NCBI GenBank assembly: GCA_018262385.1
Contig: JAGSPQ010000413.1
Span: 1 to 5,441, forward strand
Direction of reading: 5' to 3'
Length of the DNA stretch: 5,441 bases
Source: Myxococcaceae bacterium
Lineage (GTDB): Bacteria; Myxococcota; Myxococcia; Myxococcales; Myxococcaceae
Under the pieces are notes generated by a model, which was given only the letters and a program-made list of their open reading frames with translations, was not told the origin of the DNA and ran no database searches. This document shows, piece by piece, positions 1 through 4,764 of the stretch. The number at the start of each line of letters is the position of its first letter. Position 1 is the stretch's first letter. Position numbers and translations under genes: made by a program.

Positions 1-225
1 GGCGCGGCGAGCCCTCCCTGCACGGTGACCGCCGACTACGCGATCGTGCTCAAGCGCCCGTGCCCGACCGATGGGCCGGTGACGCTGTCGGCGAAGGTGG
101 TCGAGTCGACCGCCGATCGGGCGGTGGTGGAAGGGACGCTCGAGGCGCAGGGCAAGGTTCGGGCGACCTGCCGGGGCACGTTCGTCGCGGTGAAAGAGGG
201 ACACCCGGCCTATCACCGCTGGTAG
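1..225 (+). CDS. PaaI-type hotdog thioesterase, C-terminal part (5' end outside window)
   Basis: The reading frame is open from the first base to a TAG stop at 223-225, giving 74 visible residues; the true start lies upstream of the window. The visible part has the pattern of the last strands of a PaaI/4HBT hotdog fold: a strand (TADYAIVLKRPCP), the turn TDGPVTLSAKVVE, a strand VVEGTLEAQGKV, then GTFVAV followed by the tail HPAYHRW. That order, ending in a GTFVAV strand, is typical of acyl-CoA thioesterases of the PaaI/YigI/THEM4 type, which hydrolyse acyl-CoA thioesters in the cytoplasm. The catalytic helix is not in view, so activity and substrate cannot be judged. A GTG at 25-27 is in frame, but starting there would remove most of the fold. 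The gene is convergent with nuoB, with a 22-bp gap. The family call is fairly sure; the exact subfamily is not. Confidence 0.8.
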   Translation, partial: GAASPPCTVTADYAIVLKRPCPTDGPVTLSAKVVESTADRAVVEGTLEAQGKVRATCRGTFVAVKEGHPAYHRW

Positions 226-247
226 CGGCGGGCGGGTGGGAGCCGGG

Positions 248-757
248 CTACTTCAGCTCGGTCGTCAGATCGCGCTGGCCGGGGCGCAGGGGCAGCTTCT
301 GGTTGTTGCCGAGCGAGTGCCGCTCGTTGGCGATCTTGTCCTGCAGCAGGATCAGGCCGTCGAGCACCTGCTCGGGGCGGGGCGGGCAGCCGGGGATGTA
401 GACGTCGACGGGGATGATCCGGTCGATGCCCTGGAGCACGGCGTAGTTGTCGTAGAAGCCGCCGGACGAGGCGCAGACGCCGAACGCCACCACCCACTTC
501 GGCTCGGCCATCTGGTCGTAGACGCGCTTGAGGATCGGCGCCTGCTTCAGGTTGATCGTGCCGACGACCATCAGCAGGTCGGCCTGGCGGGGCGAGAAGC
601 GGGGGAACTCGGCGCCGAAGCGGGCGATGTCGTAGCGGCTCGAGGCCACCGACATGTATTCCATTCCGCAGCAGGCGGTCGCGAACGGGTAGGTGAAGAG
701 CGAGTACTTGCGCGCCCAGCCCAGGCCCTTGCTGACCATCTTCTCGAAGAACCCCAT
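248..757 (-). CDS. nuoB: NADH-quinone oxidoreductase subunit B (NuoB), complex I
   Basis: This 169-residue protein is full length for NuoB, the peripheral-arm subunit that holds iron-sulfur cluster N2 and passes electrons to quinone. The four expected cluster ligands are present: the adjacent pair Cys29-Cys30 in ATACCGMEY, Cys95 in GVCASSGG and Cys124 in [12 protein letters not shown]. Other family hallmarks are [16 protein letters not shown] (about 47-62), GTINLKQAP and the C-terminal helix with [10 protein letters not shown]. The ATG at 757 is the only reasonable start, because an in-frame TGA lies seven codons upstream. No Shine-Dalgarno-like sequence is visible before it, so translation may be coupled to nuoA, whose stop lies 30 bp upstream. 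It forms a two-gene unit with nuoA. The usual next gene, nuoC, is absent: the neighbour downstream is a convergent thioesterase gene. The identification is secure. Confidence 0.97.
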   Translation of the reverse strand: MGFFEKMVSKGLGWARKYSLFTYPFATACCGMEYMSVASSRYDIARFGAEFPRFSPRQADLLMVVGTINLKQAPILKRVYDQMAEPKWVVAFGVCASSGGFYDNYAVLQGIDRIIPVDVYIPGCPPRPEQVLDGLILLQDKIANERHSLGNNQKLPLRPGQRDLTTELK

Positions 758-787
758 CGCGTCGGAGCTACGTCGAGTTCAGCCATG

Positions 788-1156
788 TCAGCTCTCCCAC
801 TCCAGCGCGCCCTTCTTCCAGACGTAGATCAGGCCCATCACCAGGGTGCTGGCGAAGATGGCCATCGTCGCGTAGCCGAACCAGCCGAGCGCGCGGAAGT
901 TGACCGCCCACGGGTAGAGGAACACCGCCTCGACGTCGAACACGATGAAGAGCAGGGCGACGACGTAGAACTTCACCGCGAAGCGCTGGCGGGCCGAGCC
1001 GATCACCGGGCTGCCGCACTCGAACGCCGCGGCCTTGATCGGGTTGGTGCTCTTCGGCCCGAGCCGGGTGGAGAGCTGGGGGATGATGAACGCCATCGCT
1101 CCCGCCATGAAGAGGACGACGGCCACAGGAAGATACTGGGTCAGGGGTGTATCCAT
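788..1156 (-). CDS. nuoA: NADH-quinone oxidoreductase subunit A (NuoA), complex I membrane arm
   Basis: This 122-residue protein has the length and three-helix layout of NuoA (ND3 in mitochondria). It is a small membrane subunit at the junction between the quinone pocket and the proton-pumping arm. Transmembrane segments fall at about residues 8-28, 60-84 and 92-113. The loop after the first helix carries the family signature AFECGSP with Cys47, the counterpart of the ND3 loop cysteine. Helix 2 contains VKFYVVALLFIVFDVEAVFLYPWA with the conserved acidic pair Asp74 and Glu76. The start ATG (1154-1156) follows a sigma70-like promoter whose -10 box ends only 9 nt upstream, and no Shine-Dalgarno sequence is present. 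It is the first gene of a nuoA-nuoB unit. The identification is secure. Confidence 0.97.
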   Translation of the reverse strand: MDTPLTQYLPVAVVLFMAGAMAFIIPQLSTRLGPKSTNPIKAAAFECGSPVIGSARQRFAVKFYVVALLFIVFDVEAVFLYPWAVNFRALGWFGYATMAIFASTLVMGLIYVWKKGALEWES

Positions 1157-1165
1157 CGCGGGGGC

Positions 1166-1194
1166 AACATAAGGATCGAGGCGGTCAGGGTCAA
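1166..1194 (-). promoter_or_regulatory. Sigma70-like promoter for nuoAB, possibly giving a leaderless transcript
   Basis: Read on the - strand, a -35-like box TTGACC (plus-strand 1189-1194; five of six consensus bases) is followed by a 17-bp spacer and a -10-like box TATGTT (1166-1171; four of six). The spacing is ideal. Only 9 bases (GCCCCCGCG) separate the -10 box from the nuoA ATG. Transcription normally starts about 7 bases after the -10 box, so the message would begin at or within about 3 nt of the start codon. The absence of any Shine-Dalgarno sequence fits that reading. The promoter assignment is by inspection only. Confidence 0.6.
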
Positions 1195-1202
1195 AGCAAA
1201 TG

Positions 1203-1249
1203 GGGCGGGCGGCCGGGGTTGGAAAAGCGAGTAGTCTCGGCCGCCGCCC
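1203..1249. repeat. GC-rich inverted repeat directly before the zinc-ribbon gene start
   Basis: The left arm GGGCGGGCGGCCG (1203-1215) pairs with the right arm CGGCCGCCGCCC (1238-1249), leaving one unpaired G and a loop of about 22 nt. The right arm ends exactly at the GTG start codon of the downstream + gene. It could be an operator, or an RNA hairpin that covers the start of translation. In DNA this rich in G and C, such an arrangement could also arise by chance, and no regulator is suggested by the sequence. No convincing -35/-10 pair was found for the + gene; a lone TAGTCT at 1232-1237 is the only -10-like hexamer. Confidence 0.3.
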
Positions 1250-2272
1250 GTGAACGTCACCTGCTCAAAGTGCAGCAAGACGTACGCCCTCCCCGACGCC
1301 GCGTTCGTGGCCGGGGTGCACATCCGGGTGCGGTGCAAGGGCTGCCAGAACGTCTTCGAGGTGACCCAGGCGCCGCCCGCGCCGCCGCCGGGCCAGCCGG
1401 TGGCGCCGAGCAGCGCAGGCGATGCGCTCTGCGAGGTCCCCGAGTCGGCGATCTCCGATCCGCACAAGCCGCCGGGCGAGATCACCAAGTACTTCATCGC
1501 CCAGTCGGGAGCCTCGAAGCGCAACCCGGCCTGGAAGATCGCCCTCTTCGTGGTGGGGGGCCTCGGGCTGCCGATCGGGATCCTGTCCCTGCTGTCGTCC
1601 TTGAGCGTCGTGAAGCTGAACGTCACCCGCACCAACGCCGAGGGCGAGACGGTCGAGGAATCGTTCTTCTCTTCGGCGGGGGTCTCGGGCCTGAAGGACC
1701 TGATGACCGGCGAAGAGAGCCGGCGGCGGGAGGTCGCGGCGAAGGTCAAAGCGGAGAAGGCGGCGAAGCTCGCGGCGCAGCAGGCCCAGCAGGCGAGGGC
1801 GGCCACCCCGCTCGACGGCCCCAGCCGGATGGGAGGCACGACCGGCGCGGTGGCGACCGGCGATCCGGACATGGTGGGCGGAACCGGCCCGGGCGGGATC
1901 GGCGCGCTGCGCAAGGACGCGGTGCCGAAGCTGCGGGGCGTGGAGAGCGCGACCCCGGCTCCGGCGACGGCGGGCGGGCTGGACGAGGCGGTGGCGGGGA
2001 AGGTGGTCGGCCAGTCGCAGCCGGCCTTTCAGGGGTGCATCGAGGAAGGGCTGCGGCGCAACCCGGGGATGAGGGTCGGGAAGGTCTCGGTGGTGGTGCT
2101 GGTGGCGAAGTCCGGAGTGGTGAAGTCGGCCAGCATCAACCCGAAGCAGCACGAGAGCACCAACTGGGGCGGGTGCCTGGTGCAGCGGGCGAAGCGGATG
2201 GTGTTCCCGCCGTTCGAGGGCGACGACGAGGCGGAGGTGCAGGTGCCGCTGGTGGTCGGGCTGGGGCTGTAG
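1250..2272 (+). CDS. Zinc-ribbon, single-pass membrane protein with AgmX/PglI (GltJ)-like C-terminal tail
   Basis: The protein has 340 residues. Residues 1-38 are an MJ0042-type zinc ribbon: Cys5-x2-Cys8, then TYALPD, then VRCKGC with Cys29-x2-Cys32 and a closing VFEV. A Pro/Ala-rich linker follows (about 41-56). One hydrophobic segment at about 97-121 is a likely transmembrane helix. After it come a charged Ala/Lys/Gln stretch (about 155-185) and a Gly/Pro-rich linker. The C-terminal domain (about 244-340) resembles the AgmX/PglI tail, a TonB-C-like fold found in myxobacterial proteins, with Cys263 (FQGCIEEGLRRNP) and Cys309 (WGGCLVQRAKRMVFPPF) as a likely disulfide pair. Inferred topology is zinc ribbon in the cytoplasm and tail in the periplasm. 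AgmX/GltJ of Myxococcus has a similar but larger plan and acts in gliding motility, so a link between cytoplasm and envelope is plausible here; the actual role is unknown. The GTG start is chosen because the ribbon begins immediately after it; there is no Shine-Dalgarno sequence. Confidence 0.85.
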   Translation: MNVTCSKCSKTYALPDAAFVAGVHIRVRCKGCQNVFEVTQAPPAPPPGQPVAPSSAGDALCEVPESAISDPHKPPGEITKYFIAQSGASKRNPAWKIALFVVGGLGLPIGILSLLSSLSVVKLNVTRTNAEGETVEESFFSSAGVSGLKDLMTGEESRRREVAAKVKAEKAAKLAAQQAQQARAATPLDGPSRMGGTTGAVATGDPDMVGGTGPGGIGALRKDAVPKLRGVESATPAPATAGGLDEAVAGKVVGQSQPAFQGCIEEGLRRNPGMRVGKVSVVVLVAKSGVVKSASINPKQHESTNWGGCLVQRAKRMVFPPFEGDDEAEVQVPLVVGLGL

Positions 2273-2291
2273 CCGGCGCGGGCCGGGCGGC

Positions 2292-2999
2292 TCACTTCAC
2301 CAGGTCGGCGAGGTCGAGCGAGGCGAGGACGAAGTCCGGCTGCTCCTTGACGACTGCTTCGAGCTCTTTCCTGGCGGTCGCCTTGTCCTTCTTGTCGAGC
2401 GCTCCGAGCGCGCGCGAGTAGCCGAGAGCCACCTTCAGGTTCGACTTCGCCGGGCGCCGGGCGGGCGCGGCGCCCTCTTTGGCCGGCGCGGCGGCGGCGG
2501 GCAGCCGGGTGGTGAACTCCTGGTAGATCTTCTGCGACAGCTCGGCTTCGAGATCGAAGAAGGTGTCGGGCGGGCCCCGGACGCGCAGGCCGCCGACGGT
2601 GAGGGTGGTGGCCACGTCGATGGTCCGGGTGCTGATCGCCATCTGGCCCTGCACGACGAAGTACCCGCCGATCACCACGAACTGGGCGCCGAGGAGCTTG
2701 CCGATCTTGACCGCCGTCTCGGGGTCGACCTTCTTGGTCTCGTTGAGCTTGAGCTCCTCGAAGATTTCCTGCATCCGCGCCCGCTCGACGAGGGCGATGC
2801 CGGGGTGCCCGACGAGGTCGGTGATCAGCATCTGGGCGAGCCCCTTCTTCAGCGCCTCGAGCTCCCCGCCCTGGTCGTAGTCGAAGTAGAGGATCGCGAC
2901 CGTCGGCTTCTTCGCTGCCGCAGCGGGGCCGGCGGGCGGCGGGGCGGCGAGCGCGGTGAGGGCGAGCAGCGAAACGACGGCGGCGATCGAGCGTCTCAT
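2292..2999 (-). CDS. Secreted CsgG-like protein with C-terminal TPR-like helices
   Basis: From the ATG at 2999 this is a 235-residue protein. Residues 1-19 (MRRSIAAVVSLLALTALAA) look like a Sec signal peptide. There is no cysteine in the whole protein, so unlike true CsgG it is not a lipoprotein. Residues about 32-166 follow the CsgG/FlgO-type pattern: PTVAILYFDY, a helix GLAQMLITDLVGHPGIALVERARMQEIFEEL, then KIGKLLGAQFVVIGGYFVVQG and a strand AISTRTIDVATT. After an Ala/Pro-rich linker, residues about 186-235 form a pair of helices resembling one TPR unit (ALGYSRALGALDKKDKATAR, then EQPDF). CsgG-domain proteins act in the periplasm or outer membrane, often in secretion or envelope assembly; no specific role can be assigned here. 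A GTG at 3020 is in frame, but the ATG has a Shine-Dalgarno sequence and gives the cleaner signal peptide. It lies 27 bp after the YfiR-like gene and is probably co-transcribed with it. Confidence 0.82.
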   Translation of the reverse strand: MRRSIAAVVSLLALTALAAPPPAGPAAAAKKPTVAILYFDYDQGGELEALKKGLAQMLITDLVGHPGIALVERARMQEIFEELKLNETKKVDPETAVKIGKLLGAQFVVIGGYFVVQGQMAISTRTIDVATTLTVGGLRVRGPPDTFFDLEAELSQKIYQEFTTRLPAAAAPAKEGAAPARRPAKSNLKVALGYSRALGALDKKDKATARKELEAVVKEQPDFVLASLDLADLVK

Positions 3000-3003
3000 G
3001 GGG

Positions 3004-3009
3004 CCCTTC
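3004..3009 (-). promoter_or_regulatory. Shine-Dalgarno sequence that decides the CsgG-like gene start
   Basis: On the - strand GAAGGG sits 4 nt before the ATG at 2999. It favours this ATG over the in-frame GTG seven codons upstream (3018-3020). It is the only clear Shine-Dalgarno-like sequence among the six gene starts in the window, and it belongs to an internal operon gene rather than a first gene. Confidence 0.55.
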
Positions 3010-3026
3010 GTACCACGCACCGAGGG

Positions 3027-3596
3027 CTACTGAATGACCCGGGCGAGCTTGAGGATCGCGGTCTCGAACTTCGCGCCCACGCTCTTCGCGCCCTTCTCGT
3101 TGATCAGGATCTGCGGCTTGCCGCCGGTGACCTGCACTCCGATTGGCAGCCCGAACTCGACCATCGAGGCCTCGAGCGCGATCACGTAGGCCTGGTTGTC
3201 CTGGGCGACGTCCCACACGTGCTTCAAGGTGGCGGTCGACAGCCCGGGGACGACCAGCAGCGCGGAGGCCCTGGTGCGATCGATCTCGGCTTGCAGCGAC
3301 GCCTCGTCCTTGAACTCGGTGCCCGCGTACTTGAGCGGGCGGTTCTTCACCTTCTGGTTCGGCATGTCCTTCAGTCCGTCGAGCAGCAGATCCCGCTTGT
3401 CGGACTGGCTGGCCTCTGCGACCACCAGCACGGTGAAGTCCCCCAGCCCGCGGGAATCGAAGTTGGTGTCGTAGGTGAGGGCCTTGAGCAACATCGGCAT
3501 CGCGATCTTCGCGTCGGCGGCAAGATCCCCGGCGCGCGCGAGGGCAGAAAAAGACAACACCAACAAAACGCACATCGTTCGGAATGTCTCGGACAC
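3027..3596 (-). CDS. Secreted YfiR-like (DUF4154-type) protein
   Basis: With the GTG at 3596 the protein has 189 residues. It begins with a signal peptide (MSETFRTMCVLLVLSFSALA, cleavage near Ala22). The mature part matches the YfiR/DUF4154 plan: an opening helix AMPMLLKALTYDTNF, a strand FTVLVVAEAS, a middle region with KNRPLKYAGTEF, a strand ASALLVVPGLS, then VIALEASMVEFGLPIGVQV, and the diagnostic end PQILINEKGAKSVGAKFE leading into ILKLARVI. YfiR in Pseudomonas is a periplasmic repressor of a diguanylate cyclase; DUF4154 proteins more broadly are periplasmic. No cyclase partner is nearby, and the disulfide cysteines of YfiR are missing, the only Cys being in the signal peptide, so function is open. 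An ATG at 3575 (182 residues) is the alternative start; the GTG adds a basic residue (Arg6) to the signal. Neither has a Shine-Dalgarno sequence. The CsgG-like gene follows after 27 bp. Confidence 0.75.
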   Translation of the reverse strand: MSETFRTMCVLLVLSFSALARAGDLAADAKIAMPMLLKALTYDTNFDSRGLGDFTVLVVAEASQSDKRDLLLDGLKDMPNQKVKNRPLKYAGTEFKDEASLQAEIDRTRASALLVVPGLSTATLKHVWDVAQDNQAYVIALEASMVEFGLPIGVQVTGGKPQILINEKGAKSVGAKFETAILKLARVIQ

Positions 3597-3644
3597 GGTC
3601 GCGGGCAACTTACCCAACCTTGGGGTGGATGTAGACTTCCTGTG
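3597..3644. promoter_or_regulatory. Divergent promoter region between the YfiR-like and MetE-like genes
   Basis: These 48 bp must hold the promoters of both flanking genes. For the + gene, TTACCC (3610-3615), a 16-bp spacer and TAGACT (3632-3637) are a weak match, ending 7 nt before the ATG at 3645. For the - gene, TCTACA (plus-strand 3630-3635), a 17-bp spacer and TAAGTT (3607-3612) are a weak match, ending 10 nt before the GTG at 3596. The two candidates overlap, so both directions could compete for polymerase. Both would yield transcripts with almost no leader. Matches are only three to four of six per box, so individual boxes are uncertain. Confidence 0.4.
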
Positions 3645-4664
3645 ATGCCGTCCGCCCAGGAAGTTCTGCGGCTGTTGCCGTTTGCACCGAAAACCGGGAT
3701 CGGGAGCCTGCCTCATGCCGAGGTGGACGCGGCGCTGCGCCTGTCATTCACCCACGAGCTGCCCTTCCTTCCCGAGCTTCCGGCGCGGAGCCCGACCGAG
3801 CTGATGCTGCCGGCGGCGCTCGAGCGGCTGCCCGGGCTGGGCCGGGACGGCACGATCGACGTCGAGGGCTGGCGGAAGAAGCGGGATCCGTTCGGCTTCG
3901 AGGTCGAGCAGGCGCTCTCCTCGGGCGAGCTGTCGGGCTTCGAGCCGGCGGCGCATGCCTGCTTGGCGCCGTTCTTGAGCCAGGTGCACAGCCGGAGGCT
4001 GCCGCTGGCCAAGGTGCAGCTGGCGGGGCCGGCCACCGCGCGGTGGTATGCCAAGACCTCGAGCGGAGAGCCGGCGAGCGAGATCGCCGAGCTCGATCAG
4101 CAGATCTTCCGGCTGCTGCTGGCCCGAACGCTGGCGCTGGTGAGCGCGGTCAAGCGGGCGGGGGCGACGCCGATCGTCTTTCTCGACGAGCCGGGGCTGA
4201 TCGCGCTCGATCCGGCGAACGCGCGCCACGGGCTGCTGCTGCAGGAGCTCAAGCTGCTGATCCACTCCGCGCAGAAAGCGGGCGGGCTGGTCGGCATTCA
4301 CTGCTGCGGCAACACCGACTGGGCGGCGCTGCTGGGGTTGGGCCTCGACGTGCTGTCGTTCGATGCGCGGCTGTCGATCGACGCGGTGCTCGAGGAGCGC
4401 GCGGCCTGCCAGTCGTTCTTCGCTTCCGGAGCGACCTTCGCCCTCGGCCTCATCCCCACCGACGCGGACGAGAAGTACGCGGTGCCCGAGCTGGTCGACG
4501 CGATCGAGGTCTCGCTGCGGGCGACGATCCCGAGAGTCGGGGGGCTGCTGGGGCGGATGATCCTCACCCCGGCGTGCGGGCTGGGAGGGCGAACGGTGGA
4601 GGACGCCGAGCGGATCCTCGCTGAGTTGGCCCAGGCGCAGCTGCGGCTGAAGGCGCTGGCCTAG
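3645..4664 (+). CDS. MetE-like protein: cobalamin-independent methionine synthase catalytic-core family
   Basis: This 339-residue protein corresponds to the C-terminal catalytic barrel of MetE without the N-terminal half (full MetE is about 750 residues). Visible MetE-type motifs, in order: TGIGSLPH (17-24), like the IGSFP loop that binds homocysteine; FLDEPGL (179-185), with Asp181 matching the homocysteine-binding aspartate; HCCGNTDW (219-226), giving zinc ligands His219 and Cys221; and LTPACGLGGRT (307-317), giving the third ligand Cys311. The zinc-binding Glu of E. coli MetE aligns with Asp240 in DVLSFDARLS. Such core proteins are related to methylcobalamin- or other methyl-donor-dependent methyltransferases and to the UroD fold, so zinc-activated methyl transfer to a thiol in the cytoplasm is the likely chemistry. 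Donor and acceptor are not known. The ATG at 3645 is used because the frame upstream runs antisense to the YfiR-like gene. No Shine-Dalgarno sequence is seen. The stop TAG overlaps the flank of the palindromic element. Confidence 0.85.
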   Translation: MPSAQEVLRLLPFAPKTGIGSLPHAEVDAALRLSFTHELPFLPELPARSPTELMLPAALERLPGLGRDGTIDVEGWRKKRDPFGFEVEQALSSGELSGFEPAAHACLAPFLSQVHSRRLPLAKVQLAGPATARWYAKTSSGEPASEIAELDQQIFRLLLARTLALVSAVKRAGATPIVFLDEPGLIALDPANARHGLLLQELKLLIHSAQKAGGLVGIHCCGNTDWAALLGLGLDVLSFDARLSIDAVLEERAACQSFFASGATFALGLIPTDADEKYAVPELVDAIEVSLRATIPRVGGLLGRMILTPACGLGGRTVEDAERILAELAQAQLRLKALA

Positions 4665-4764
4665 AGCACCGAACAGGTTCCCGCCCTTGCTGCGGCGAAC
4701 GATGCTCTCGCTATGGCGGGCAGGCTCGCCTCGCGACGGAGCGGCAACCTGTTCGGTGCTCTAG
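4661..4764. terminator. Possible bidirectional terminator formed by the palindrome
   Basis: Transcripts from either convergent gene would carry a stem of about 24 bp with one C-C mismatch immediately after (and including) the stop codon. Such a hairpin could end or protect both mRNAs. There is no run of T after the stem on either strand, and the loop is about 56 nt, so it is not a classic intrinsic terminator. This role is compatible with the mobile-element reading of the same sequence. Confidence 0.35.
4664..4761. mobile_element. 98-bp MITE-like palindromic element with 21-bp terminal inverted repeats and TA flanks
   Basis: The left arm 4664-4684 begins GAGCACCGAACAGGTT, and the right arm 4741-4761 is its reverse complement with one mismatch (C4680 opposite C4745). 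The element is bounded by TA at 4662-4663 and TA at 4762-4763, and just outside by C on the left and G on the right. This is what insertion into a CTAG site with duplication of TA would leave; IS630/Tc1-mariner transposases target TA, and IS630 prefers CTAG. The interior (4685-4740) has no reading frame of note, but GGCGA (4694-4698) and TCGCC (4726-4730) could extend the fold. The element is too short to encode a transposase, so it would be a non-autonomous miniature element. The alternative is a plain palindromic repeat or terminator. Finding further copies elsewhere in the genome would settle which. Confidence 0.6.

Noticed and set aside
226..247. Search for a terminator between the thioesterase gene and nuoB
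   Set aside because: The 22-bp gap is a G-rich run with no usable inverted repeat.
236..1234. 332-codon open frame on the + strand opposite nuoA and nuoB
   Set aside because: It is antisense to two certain complex I genes, its translation is rich in Arg/Gly/Ala/His without any recognisable fold, and long antisense frames are expected at this GC content.
2271..2292. Short GC-rich hairpin (AGCCG with CGGCT) between the convergent zinc-ribbon and CsgG-like genes
   Set aside because: It has only a 5-bp outer stem with several competing pairings and no T-run on either strand; too weak to call a terminator.
1147..2421. 424-codon + strand open frame overlapping the zinc-ribbon gene
   Set aside because: The translation is Gly/Arg low-complexity and out of frame with a well-supported protein, so it is a GC artefact.
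2029..3573. 514-codon - strand open frame across the CsgG-like and YfiR-like genes
   Set aside because: It is Arg-rich shadow translation in another frame of two genes with clear signal peptides and domains.
2805..3644. Long in-frame N-terminal extension of the MetE-like protein
   Set aside because: The extension runs antisense to the CsgG-like and YfiR-like genes and has no MetE homology; the family start MPSAQEVLRLLPF fits the ATG at 3645.
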